DNA of 64,000 nt from Leeuwenhoekiella sp. MAR_2009_132 (GTDB lineage: Bacteria; Bacteroidota; Bacteroidia; Flavobacteriales; Flavobacteriaceae). A model generated the notes under the pieces. It made no database searches and had not been told where the DNA came from. It saw nothing but the letters and a program-made list of their open reading frames with translations. Positions 37,352 through 46,324 of the stretch are shown piece by piece. The DNA lies in assembly GCF_000687915.1 (NCBI RefSeq), contig NZ_JHZY01000002.1, positions 62,001 to 126,000 of the forward strand, in the 5' to 3' direction. The position numbers and the translations under genes were made by a program. How positions within the stretch are numbered: position 1 is the stretch's first letter; each line of letters starts with the position of its first letter.

Positions 37352-40236
37352 TCACCCTCATTTTTAGGCTTTAATTCGTCGGGACTGTCGTTTGTATATT
37401 TATTAAATTGTTGCTTGGATGGGGTTTTAAATAAATCCTGAATCAGCGCAATATCGAGTTCGTTTTTTGGATTAAATTCTGCCGAAGCCATATACTTCTG
37501 CAAGCTGTAATACAATTGGTGGGCTGCCGCATCTTTCTCAGGATCGTTAAGATCAACACTCACAACCATAAGTTTCCCGTTGCCCACTTTGGCTTCAAAA
37601 GCCATTGCAAGTCTGCGGTTCATAAACCAGGTGTCTATAGGCTGAATTAGCGGTCTAAAGTTTTCGGGAAAATCTTCCAAATGCATTACCTGCTGGTTGT
37701 TTACAATGCTGTACCACTGTAAATCACTGTGATATTCGGTGGGAAATTCGTTAAACAACGGGTGCTCCGGATCGATTAAAATTCCGGTAGTATGCGGTGG
37801 GCGCATCTGAAACCACGAGGTGTTCCAAAAAACCGGGATAAAGGTTTGTACTACTTCGGCACCTTTTACGATGCGTCCTGCAGCATTTAATATAACGGTA
37901 CCGCCAGAGTTTAGGGTTTTTAGCGCTTGTTCGTCAAGCGAGGTACACTCATAAACTTGCGTGGTTACGGCAGGTAATTCCTTAGGATATACCCAAAAGT
38001 CCCAGTGATTCTTAAATTCGGTATTTTCAACCGAAATGGTAAATATCAATTTTTGTGGAGTTTCGATTTCGCTAAGCGGAACTGCTACTTCTCCTAAAGT
38101 AGATAATCCATAACCAATTTCAGGAGTATCAAAACTACCTGAAGCTACACTAATTCCTGCGCTATTAGTGATCTGCCAGTTTTGATTTTGCTTTAAAGGT
38201 GTCTTCCCAAAATGGGAAATGAGCGCAGTAGCGGTAAACGATTCGTCATTAGTATATACAAACTTTGGGATCTCAGCGAGCGGCACCGTACTGTTTGCAA
38301 ATTCCCGAAATGCAGTCGCATCTGTATAGGATTTTGGGTCCCAAAAGGCATCCAAAACACCTACTAGCGCAGTCCCCTGACCCGAATAATCACTTAGCGA
38401 AAGCATTTGATAGCCGGCATAATTGGGAGTACGCAATGCTTTCTCAATATCATATTTATAACACAAAGCCTGTAATTTCCCGGAAGCCATAAAAAAATCA
38501 TCTGCCTGATCAAGCATATGATGATCTTTAAGATCCTCTTCAAAAAGTTCGAAGTTCTTAGCCTTAAGCGGACCTGTATATTTTTTTGTCTCGTTGAAAT
38601 TAGGGAAAACACAATATTGCCCCAGTTCGTGCGACACAAACGGGACCTCAAATTGCGCGATATTTTTGGTAAAATTATTAAGCGTTTGCGGCGTTTCATT
38701 TTTCCAATCCAGTCCGCGGGCACCACCACGCACCATAAATTCGTTATTGGGTACTACCGGCCAGCTGCCACCTACCGATGCGCCAGTGTATAAGCGACGG
38801 GTATCTTTTTGTTTCCAATAATTATTAAAAGCACTCAGGTATTCTACCTGTCGTCCTGTGGGTTCGTTACCATAAGCCAGCATCACATAGGAGGCAAAGT
38901 TGCCGTAATGGGTTTCCATACGGTTTGTTTCTTCATAAATATAGGTATCTATAGGTCTGCCTAGTCCTAAAGCACTGCCGTGATTTGCCCAGCTTGGGCC
39001 TTCGGGTTGTAAATAAATACCCAATAAATCTGCGGCTTTAAAAGCAGCTTCGGGCGGACACCAGGAATGATACCGTACGTGATTGAGACCGTGATCTTTT
39101 ATAGCTTTAAACACTTTTTTCCAGGAGTCTATATCCATTGGGGGATGTCCTGTAAGTGGGTAGATCGCATTGTCTAGCGTTCCTCTTAAAAATACAGGTC
39201 GGTCATTTATGAGAAAAGAAGTGGCTTGTGTTTTAAAATCCCGAATCCCGAATTGCAAGGTTTTATGATCAACACCTTTAGAAGACGTCAAAGTGACTTT
39301 AGCACGGTATAAAGCCGGGTCAAACTCATCCCATAACGCAATAGTTTCTCCTAGCGGAACCGTTGCAACTAGTGTATCCTGAGTTGCGTTTATTTTAAAT
39401 GAAGTCGAGTAAGGGTTTATTTTTTGAGGAGCAGCCGTATTGAACGTTACCAACTCAAAATTTAAGGTTACTTTTTTAGACTGTTGCTTTAATTGGGCAA
39501 CAGCAATTTTAAAACGAACTTCTTTTGCAGCTCGATTGGGATAGGCCTGTATATTTTCAATATAAATTTCGGGGGTGGCGACTAATTTTAATTTTCCTAT
39601 AATTCCATTCCAGTTGCCCTGTGTATGGTCGGTGATACTGTGGGAATCGGGACCTACATTAATTTCTTTAACGCGGTTGTCAACGCGAATGCTTAGCGTA
39701 TGTGTACCCGGAGTTAAGTAGCTGCTTAAGTCGTATTGATGGGGAGCCACCATAGAATTTTGTATCCCTATTTTTTGACTGTCGAGATATACCAGTGTTT
39801 CGGTATGCGGGCGTTCCAGATAGAGGTAAATGTGCTTATTATCCCAATCTTTTGGAATGGTAATTTCCTTTTGATACCAGGCTGCGCCTACGTATTCTTT
39901 TTCGGGCGTAAGCCAGAATGGGAATTTGACATCCCCCGGCTGACGGTACTTTTCAAACCGCGGATTGAAATAAAATGAACTGTCGTAAATACTACCCGTC
40001 CATTGTGTTTTTATGGTAACCTCGTTGCCTTTGTTATTGGTAAGCATCGACCCCGGAAGTATGATGTTGTCTTTTAATTTTCGGGCAAACCATGCTGCAG
40101 TAGTTCCCTGGTCTTTAGCATCTATTTCAAATCGCCAGGTCCCCTCTAGGTGCAGTGTATCACTTTTTTGGGCGTGTATTGGCTGTAATCCTATAAAGCT
40201 TACTAGTAAAATAAAAAAAGTATAAAAGTGACGCAT
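37348..40236 (-). CDS. GH2 family beta-glycosidase (beta-galactosidase/glucuronidase-like)
   Basis: This 962-residue enzyme has a signal peptide (LLVSFIGLQPIHAQ). GH2 domain order is clear: a sugar-binding sandwich (LEGTWRFEIDAKDQ; YLYLERPHTETLVYLDSQKIG-like strand, shortened here), an immunoglobulin-like domain, then a TIM barrel from about residue 345 (RGTLDNAIYPLTGHPPMD). The acid/base Glu is in VMLAYGNEPTGRQ and the nucleophile Glu is in VPFVSHELGQYCVFPNF. A further C-terminal domain of about 270 residues resembles a glutamine-amidotransferase-like or beta-rich accessory module. In RG-I loci, GH2 enzymes trim galactose or glucuronate decorations. It starts 1 bp after the PL11 stop. Substrate specificity is unproven. 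Confidence 0.85.
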   Translation of the reverse strand: MRHFYTFFILLVSFIGLQPIHAQKSDTLHLEGTWRFEIDAKDQGTTAAWFARKLKDNIILPGSMLTNNKGNEVTIKTQWTGSIYDSSFYFNPRFEKYRQPGDVKFPFWLTPEKEYVGAAWYQKEITIPKDWDNKHIYLYLERPHTETLVYLDSQKIGIQNSMVAPHQYDLSSYLTPGTHTLSIRVDNRVKEINVGPDSHSITDHTQGNWNGIIGKLKLVATPEIYIENIQAYPNRAAKEVRFKIAVAQLKQQSKKVTLNFELVTFNTAAPQKINPYSTSFKINATQDTLVATVPLGETIALWDEFDPALYRAKVTLTSSKGVDHKTLQFGIRDFKTQATSFLINDRPVFLRGTLDNAIYPLTGHPPMDIDSWKKVFKAIKDHGLNHVRYHSWCPPEAAFKAADLLGIYLQPEGPSWANHGSALGLGRPIDTYIYEETNRMETHYGNFASYVMLAYGNEPTGRQVEYLSAFNNYWKQKDTRRLYTGASVGGSWPVVPNNEFMVRGGARGLDWKNETPQTLNNFTKNIAQFEVPFVSHELGQYCVFPNFNETKKYTGPLKAKNFELFEEDLKDHHMLDQADDFFMASGKLQALCYKYDIEKALRTPNYAGYQMLSLSDYSGQGTALVGVLDAFWDPKSYTDATAFREFANSTVPLAEIPKFVYTNDESFTATALISHFGKTPLKQNQNWQITNSAGISVASGSFDTPEIGYGLSTLGEVAVPLSEIETPQKLIFTISVENTEFKNHWDFWVYPKELPAVTTQVYECTSLDEQALKTLNSGGTVILNAAGRIVKGAEVVQTFIPVFWNTSWFQMRPPHTTGILIDPEHPLFNEFPTEYHSDLQWYSIVNNQQVMHLEDFPENFRPLIQPIDTWFMNRRLAMAFEAKVGNGKLMVVSVDLNDPEKDAAAHQLYYSLQKYMASAEFNPKNELDIALIQDLFKTPSKQQFNKYTNDSPDELKPKNEGE

Positions 40237-40237
40237 A

Positions 40238-42118
40238 TTAGTTAGAATTTAATTGATTAGGAACGAGTTTGATATTGGGTTTGGGGGCTTTTTGCATCCC
40301 GTAACCCATATAAAAACCTACATGTGGCGGCTGGTTGTAGCCCACATTTTGCCAGGCAATACTCAAGCGGTACTGCGGATCGTGCATTAAGGTGTATACG
40401 CGTGTGGTGGTAGGATTAGGTGTTGTATAAATACGCAGTTCTGTACCATCATCACTGGGGAGCATCAGCTCTTCACGCCAGTCGCCCAGAATATCTGCCG
40501 AAAGACTGGGAGTAGATTTTGATCCGTTTACTGAATGTGCGCCATCGGCTTTAAAAATTCGGCCTTTGCCATATTTCTCAATATAATTGCTGTTTAAGAG
40601 TTCGCGGGTCGTATCGCCATCCCACCAAATTAAAAAGTTGGCAACCCGTGGCGCTCTACCTATGGGATTGCCTTTGCTGTCGTGAAGATTCCGATTGCCA
40701 GACCACCACATTTGTGCACCTACACGAGTGGTATCAATATTTGCGGCTACGCCACGACCCACATCTTCATCAGGTTGTGCTTCAAATAATACATTACCAT
40801 CTTTTGCGGAAAACAAGACCACTCCCGGTCCTTTGGTACCTTCTTCAATTTCGTGAACACCAAAACGTTCCAGACCCGGTATTTCAGGATCGAGGTCACT
40901 TACGTGAATGGCATCACCGTGTCTAAACCCTGTGGTGTATAAACCGCTACCGTCATCATCTACGGTCATCGCACCAAAAATGATTTCATCTTTCCCATCC
41001 TCATCAACATCAGCAACAGAAAGGTTGTGGTTGCCCATCCCTGAATAGGGATTTTTTCCGTTTTCAGAATCAAAGGTCCAGCGCGATTGTAGTTGGTTAT
41101 TTTTAAAATCAAAGGCTGCCAGAACGATGCGCCCATAGTAGCCGCGGCCCATTACGATATTGGGATGAATGCCGTCAAGGTAAGCAACACAGGCGGTAAA
41201 GCGATCTACCCGATTGCCGGTGTTATCGTTTTTACCGTTTCCACCGGTTCCGCCCCAGGCGCCAATATTCCCACGTTCGGGAATGTAAGCGGTAGTGGCA
41301 ACCACTTTACCGGTTTCACCATTAAAAACTGTAAGATATTCGGGGCCTTTTAAGATTTTACCAAAGGTTCGGGAGCGCTCATCGGTATCCCGCCAGTCGG
41401 CTTTAGGGTCACCAATAACGGTTCCCAATGCATCTGTGGTGCCGTCTGCGGTTTTGCAAACCATTTCGGCTTTACCATCCCCATCAAAATCATAAACTAA
41501 AAACTGCGTATAATGCGCACCTTCGCGAATGTTTTTTCCCAGACTGAGTTGCCAAAGCAGTGTGCCATCTAATTCGTAAGCCTGAAAAATAGGAGGGTCG
41601 GTTAACCCGCGATGGGAGTTGTCGTGACTTTTGCCGGTCATATGCACAATAAGCTCATACTGCCCGTCGCCGTCTAAATCTCCCACAGCGGCATCGTTTG
41701 CGCTATAGCCTTCAATTTGAGTAAGCGGTAAGGATAAATAAGGTTTTACAGCTGCATTAGCCGGTATCGTGAATTTACCGGGTTCTTCGGTTTCTGTGTT
41801 CTGTAAAACCGACTTTACAAACCAGGTATTGTGCAGGGTTAAGTCTGCGGTTTTATCTATAAAAAACGTCCTATTTGAAATAGGATCTGTATTCAATTTA
41901 ACCGGTTTCTCATCACCAGATTTTCGGTAGATATTAAAACAAAGTTCGTCGGGGTCAGTTCCTAGAAATCGCCAACTAACGATGACTTCTTGATTTTCCT
42001 GAGCGAGGGCAACCACACCACGATCCAGATGTTCCATCTGTCGCTGTGCGTTACAGGCAACGCCAATTACGCAGAAAATTAAAATAAGATAATGCTTAAT
42101 TGGACGGGATAGATTCAT
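40238..42118 (-). CDS. PL11 rhamnogalacturonan lyase
   Basis: This 626-residue secreted eight-bladed propeller lyase has a signal peptide at ILIFCVIGVACNAQ. The family N-terminal motif is RQMEHLDRGVVALAQENQEV, followed by VSWRFLGTDPDELCFNIYR. The propeller carries repeated calcium-binding loops of the type D-x-D-x-D-G (VGDLDGDGQYELIV, VYDFDGDGKAEMVCKTADGT, VADVDEDGKDEIIFG). The C-terminus has ADILGDWREELMLPS, as in YesW/YesX. It cleaves the rhamnose-galacturonate bond of RG-I by beta-elimination, leaving the unsaturated ends that GH105 removes. This is the strongest single piece of evidence that the locus targets RG-I. The length matches the family. Confidence 0.95.
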   Translation of the reverse strand: MNLSRPIKHYLILIFCVIGVACNAQRQMEHLDRGVVALAQENQEVIVSWRFLGTDPDELCFNIYRKSGDEKPVKLNTDPISNRTFFIDKTADLTLHNTWFVKSVLQNTETEEPGKFTIPANAAVKPYLSLPLTQIEGYSANDAAVGDLDGDGQYELIVHMTGKSHDNSHRGLTDPPIFQAYELDGTLLWQLSLGKNIREGAHYTQFLVYDFDGDGKAEMVCKTADGTTDALGTVIGDPKADWRDTDERSRTFGKILKGPEYLTVFNGETGKVVATTAYIPERGNIGAWGGTGGNGKNDNTGNRVDRFTACVAYLDGIHPNIVMGRGYYGRIVLAAFDFKNNQLQSRWTFDSENGKNPYSGMGNHNLSVADVDEDGKDEIIFGAMTVDDDGSGLYTTGFRHGDAIHVSDLDPEIPGLERFGVHEIEEGTKGPGVVLFSAKDGNVLFEAQPDEDVGRGVAANIDTTRVGAQMWWSGNRNLHDSKGNPIGRAPRVANFLIWWDGDTTRELLNSNYIEKYGKGRIFKADGAHSVNGSKSTPSLSADILGDWREELMLPSDDGTELRIYTTPNPTTTRVYTLMHDPQYRLSIAWQNVGYNQPPHVGFYMGYGMQKAPKPNIKLVPNQLNSN

Positions 42119-42121
42119 CGG

Positions 42122-44641
42122 TTAGTCGGTTAGGGGTAGGGTGTAGGGAAGTGCTGTGCCATTCTCGGCGAGTATAAAATAATCGGGCAATACTCCGGGA
42201 TCAAGTCGGTAGATTTTAATCGTATGCGTACCGGCTTTAAGCACACCTAAATTCAGTGATTTTCGGGCTTGATTGCGCAGTACATTTTGTTTCCATTCTT
42301 CACTTCTGCCGAAGGTCTCAAAATCTAAAATCTCGACAGTATTATCGTTTAGTTGTATTCCTATTTTTAAGTTTTGGTTACCGGTTGTGGGATGATTGGG
42401 TAATGCTGTAAGCGTAAAGTCGGCGTTTTTTAAATCTTCTAACAGCTCAATCTCGTAGCTTAAAACCGGAGTGGTAGCTGCTAGCTCTTTAATTGTTGTG
42501 GCGTCTGAAGCGGCTAATTGTAAGATTTGCCCGCTATAACCTAATCCGTTTAATTGCTGCGGAAAACCTGCTTCAAAGTTTGTAGCACGCGTATAATCTG
42601 CTGCGTTGTGCACCAGTGCAAGTTTAGGAGCTTCGGTGCTTTTGGACTCGTCGTCCAAAATTTCGGGTAGCTCAAATACCGGAAGTCTGCGCGGTGCAGG
42701 ATCCATAATACCGTTCCATTTTCCATTTGCGAGGCTGTTGTAGGTGCTGGTTAATTGCGCCATCTCCTCTTGATTTGCGCGTATTGCGTTTTTATATTCC
42801 TCAGCTTTTTGACGATTGGTCTTACTATAATGCGTTGCCAAATCCCGATATAAATACTTTTTGTTCATCGCACTTGATCCAAGTACCGGATAAACCACCA
42901 ACTGATACCAGGCATCGGTACGGTGTTTCGGGATTTCGTTTTGAGTGGTGTACACTTTTTTTGAAAGCGCCTCATAGGCTGCTATACGCTTTGTGTTTTC
43001 ATCATTTTCGGGACTTAATGAAAATCCCGTAAGGTGCGTAGCGCGTGTAGGTTCGGTTTGACTCCATCCCATAAATTCGGGTTTGCGTAGCCAGGCGAGA
43101 TCATAATACGTATGGCGTATATCGCTAATTTCAGAAGCCAGATTTTCACCAAAAATGCTTCCGTAGAACTGTTGCATATGGGTTAGATAGTTTTCAGGCT
43201 TTCTAAATCTTTCCGGCTCAAAAGCCAAATCCATAAAAAACTGCGTATTGTATTCTGCAGGCTTAATATCTCCCACATTAAGAATCCATATTTTATCTGC
43301 TCCCGTATCGTAGGCTTTCAGTAATTCTTCGCGTATTAAAGCGGGATGTGTCGTACTCAACCACAAATAATCGTGCGGTCTGCCCCAGTAGGAAGCGTGG
43401 TAATACACACCGCTACCGCCAGTGCGTTTGCGCTCTTCGGCGTTGCTTAATTGTCGAAAATATCCGTAGTTATCATCGGTCCACATCAGGGTGATATCTT
43501 CAGGTAAATCGAGGCCGTATTCATACAAGTCAAGCACCTCTTTGTAAACGGTAAACACCTGCGGTACCTGTTTAGGGTCTCCTATATGTTTTTGCAATAA
43601 AGCCCGCTGATCTTTAATTACGTCATTTAAAATTGCTGCGGCATCTGCCGTGTTTTTAGCACCTTCCATACCGCTGTCGTGAACGCCACGCATCCCAATG
43701 GTGTAAATTCCGTTTACATTTTTAGCTTCAGCAACACGCTCTTCCCAATAATTGAGTACGCCTTTTTTATTGCTGAAGTAATTAAAATCACCCATCGTAT
43801 CGTGATCCCATTCATCTACATTATTACGTAACATAGGTTCTGCGTGTGACGAACCTAAAACAATCTCATAATCTTCAGCCACTTTAGCATTGCCCGGATA
43901 GTGAAAAAACGCTTTAGTACTGGGATGCATTGCCGGCCAGATGGTATTTGCACGCAGGCGCAATAACAATTCAAAAACCTTTGCGTAGGTTTTAGGTCCT
44001 ATATCACCGGTTTCGGGTTCAAAAGTTTTTGCTGCCCAGGGCTGTAAACCCCAGTCTTCATCATTTATAAAAATGCCGCGGAATTGAACCGCCGGACTTA
44101 CCGATTGAAAATCATCAATCGCCAATACCAAATTTTCTTGTGGGGTAGGTGTGACATCTGCCCACCAATACCAGGGAGAAACGCCTATTTTTTGAGAGAT
44201 TGAAAATACACCATAAGCCGTTCCGCGGGGATCTGCTCCCGAAATCACCAGAGCTTTTTGAATACGTTCAGCAGGATTGTGTACCAGTGTATGTGTATAG
44301 GTTTCCCAGGCATTTGCTGCCGGAAGTTTATTTTGATCGTTGACTAAGGCTTTAATCAATTGCGAATCGCGGTTACCTATCGCAATTACATTTCCTGAAA
44401 CCTCTACAATACGCGTAACGACCTGAGGCTTAAAGCCAGTAACCTGCTCGATGTCCTGAGCGAGCAAATATGCCGAAATAGAATCGAGCGCAGGACCGTT
44501 TGCATCGTAAATAATCGCAGTCTTTGTGTCTGCGGTTACGAGTTCAAAATTTGAATTATTGAGCGTTTCTTTTTGCGTAGCACTGCCACAGCTTATACAA
44601 GCAGCAGATACTAACAAAAGAAATAGAAAAGAGCTTTTCAT
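42122..44641 (-). CDS. GH115 family glycosidase (alpha-glucuronidase-like)
   Basis: This 839-residue lipoprotein (signal ending VSAACISC) has the GH115 layout: an N-terminal alpha/beta domain (AYLLAQDIEQVTGFKPQV, ISGADPRGTAYGVFSISQ), a TIM barrel (FRGIFINDEDWGLQPWA; MHPSTKAFFHYPGNAKVAED; YTIGMRGVHDSGMEG; LMWTDDNYGYFRQLSNAEE) and a C-terminal helical bundle and sheet (YEYELLEDL-like, here SYEIELLEDLKNADFTL). Characterised members remove alpha-1,2-linked (methyl)glucuronic acid from xylan. Here the neighbours are RG-I enzymes and no xylanase is present, so a glucuronate or related uronate on the pectic polymer is the likelier target. It starts directly at the GH28 stop. Confidence 0.92.
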   Translation of the reverse strand: MKSSFLFLLLVSAACISCGSATQKETLNNSNFELVTADTKTAIIYDANGPALDSISAYLLAQDIEQVTGFKPQVVTRIVEVSGNVIAIGNRDSQLIKALVNDQNKLPAANAWETYTHTLVHNPAERIQKALVISGADPRGTAYGVFSISQKIGVSPWYWWADVTPTPQENLVLAIDDFQSVSPAVQFRGIFINDEDWGLQPWAAKTFEPETGDIGPKTYAKVFELLLRLRANTIWPAMHPSTKAFFHYPGNAKVAEDYEIVLGSSHAEPMLRNNVDEWDHDTMGDFNYFSNKKGVLNYWEERVAEAKNVNGIYTIGMRGVHDSGMEGAKNTADAAAILNDVIKDQRALLQKHIGDPKQVPQVFTVYKEVLDLYEYGLDLPEDITLMWTDDNYGYFRQLSNAEERKRTGGSGVYYHASYWGRPHDYLWLSTTHPALIREELLKAYDTGADKIWILNVGDIKPAEYNTQFFMDLAFEPERFRKPENYLTHMQQFYGSIFGENLASEISDIRHTYYDLAWLRKPEFMGWSQTEPTRATHLTGFSLSPENDENTKRIAAYEALSKKVYTTQNEIPKHRTDAWYQLVVYPVLGSSAMNKKYLYRDLATHYSKTNRQKAEEYKNAIRANQEEMAQLTSTYNSLANGKWNGIMDPAPRRLPVFELPEILDDESKSTEAPKLALVHNAADYTRATNFEAGFPQQLNGLGYSGQILQLAASDATTIKELAATTPVLSYEIELLEDLKNADFTLTALPNHPTTGNQNLKIGIQLNDNTVEILDFETFGRSEEWKQNVLRNQARKSLNLGVLKAGTHTIKIYRLDPGVLPDYFILAENGTALPYTLPLTD

Positions 44642-46129
44642 TTAGTTGATTTTCGGGGAAGAGGTATAAAGCGAATCTGAAATGACAACTCCGGGTGAAT
44701 TTTCAATTTTTAAGGTCGAACCGTTTTTGATACTCAGGCTTACGTTTTCAATAGTCCAGTTGGTACTGTGGGTGATTTGACCGGCTTCTTCTGCCTGTAT
44801 GTGTACATCTTTTAAGGTGATGTTTTCAACAAGTGATTGCTCCATACCATTAACATTAATAGCGCGTTGCGCCCCTTTTACATCAATGTTATACAAGGTG
44901 ATGTCTTTAAACGTAGGGATGCCTTTTTCGGGAGGGTCTACTTCCATCAATAAGGTTTTCCAACGTTGTGGTATGCTTTCTTCATCGTAACCTTCGGGCA
45001 ACTTAGAGTAAGAGTACGACGGGTTCCAGTTCATCGAAACTTCCATAAATGTACGTACGCTGTCCATCTGAATGTTTTGAATCTGAATGTCTTCTACCGT
45101 ACCGCCACGATTAGTAGCCGATTTGATGTTGAGTCCGTTTTTAGTTCCCAGACCTTTAATGTTAGAAACAAAAACGTGGCGTATGCTACCACTGGTCTCA
45201 CTACCTATGGTACACAATCCCGAACCGGCAAGTGCTATACAGTCGCGTATCACTACATATTCGGTAGGGCGATCTACCCGAAGACCGTCCCAATCGCGAC
45301 CGGCTTTTAAACAAAAATTGTCATCGTTACAGTCGATGTCGCAGTTTTGTACCAGAATATATCTCGAGGAATCAATATCAATCCCGTCTGTGCTGGGGCC
45401 GTGACCGCCTATATTGTTTCTAATGGTTAAACCATCTACCGTGATGTGGCTAGAATACAACACCTGTACCGTCCAGAATCCTGCACGTTGTATGTTGAGG
45501 TCTTCTATAAATACATTTTCTGAATTTTGCACCAGGAGCGTACGCGGGCGTTTAGCGTCATAATCTACAATCCAGCGCAGGCCTTTGGGTTCGTATTCTT
45601 TACGCAGATTCCAGTAATAGTCCCAAAACACTTTTCCCTGCCCGTCAACCAGACCGTCGCCGTTTATGGTCACATTGGTCTCATCTAACACATTGATTAA
45701 TGCCGCAGGCCATTTCATCTCAATACCGGCAACACGCGTATCAATCTCGGGGTAGTCTTTAATGTCCTCACTCCCTAAAATCACAACCCCTTCAGGAATG
45801 GTAAACTGTATGTTTTTTTTGATAAAAATAGAGCCGCTTAAGTAGGTACCCGGTTTAAAGGTTACCGTACCGCCACCATTTGCTGCAGCTGCATCAACGG
45901 CTTGTTGTATTGCTGTTGTGGTTAATGCGCTCCCATCCGCAATGGCGTTGTAGTCGTTTACATAAAACACCTCTTTTTTAAAATCTATAGGTTTTGCACC
46001 TACTTCGCTTACCCAGGCGGGTTCTGTATCTGCAGGAGATTGGGCTGCGAGATCTGGAGTTGCGGTCTTGTTTTTGCAACTGCTCAGACTGATTAAGGCA
46101 CTAAATAAAAGAAAAGAAAGCTGTCTCAT
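44642..46129 (-). CDS. GH28 polygalacturonase/rhamnogalacturonan hydrolase, lipoprotein
   Basis: This 495-residue lipoprotein (signal ending LISLSSC) is a right-handed beta-helix. The GH28 catalytic pattern is visible: GPSTDGIDIDSSRYI (first Asp), VQNCDIDCNDDNFCLKAGRD (the Asp pair), and SGLCTIGSETSGSIRHVFV, where classical polygalacturonases have a GHG segment but this subgroup has GSE. NGDGLVDGQGKVFWDYYW is the conserved early coil. It hydrolyses galacturonate-containing backbones; the GSE variant occurs in rhamnogalacturonan- and exo-acting branches, so an RG-I role fits. It is the first gene of the six-gene minus-strand operon, with an operator-like site about 50 bp upstream. Confidence 0.92.
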   Translation of the reverse strand: MRQLSFLLFSALISLSSCKNKTATPDLAAQSPADTEPAWVSEVGAKPIDFKKEVFYVNDYNAIADGSALTTTAIQQAVDAAAANGGGTVTFKPGTYLSGSIFIKKNIQFTIPEGVVILGSEDIKDYPEIDTRVAGIEMKWPAALINVLDETNVTINGDGLVDGQGKVFWDYYWNLRKEYEPKGLRWIVDYDAKRPRTLLVQNSENVFIEDLNIQRAGFWTVQVLYSSHITVDGLTIRNNIGGHGPSTDGIDIDSSRYILVQNCDIDCNDDNFCLKAGRDWDGLRVDRPTEYVVIRDCIALAGSGLCTIGSETSGSIRHVFVSNIKGLGTKNGLNIKSATNRGGTVEDIQIQNIQMDSVRTFMEVSMNWNPSYSYSKLPEGYDEESIPQRWKTLLMEVDPPEKGIPTFKDITLYNIDVKGAQRAINVNGMEQSLVENITLKDVHIQAEEAGQITHSTNWTIENVSLSIKNGSTLKIENSPGVVISDSLYTSSPKIN

Positions 46130-46180
46130 AATTGTTTATCCAATTGAATAAACAAGTTCCTTTTTTTTAAAGAAACTAGC

Positions 46181-46196
46181 ATCCTGTTCTTACCTG
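46181..46196. promoter_or_regulatory. Candidate operator upstream of the GH28 operon
   Basis: ATCCTGTTCTTACCTG lies about 50 bp before the GH28 start. Its first ten bases match the site at 25201 with one change, and it fits the looser consensus ATCCTGTnCTnnnCTG. It is the weakest of the set, but it lies where a regulator of the operon would bind. Confidence 0.45.
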
Positions 46197-46324
46197 TTGG
46201 GGGAAAAAATGCAGCAGTTAGAATTTGTTTAGTAGAGGTTTTATTAGAGTATATGTAGGTTTACTAATCAAATCTTGTAATGAGTTGTTTTTTACCTTAG
46301 TTCTTTTTTGTCTTAGTTTTTTTA

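Noticed and set aside
44966-45404. Overlapping plus-strand frames of 105-114 codons opposite GH28
   Set aside because: The GH28 frame contains all catalytic motifs and the opposite frames look like shadow translations.
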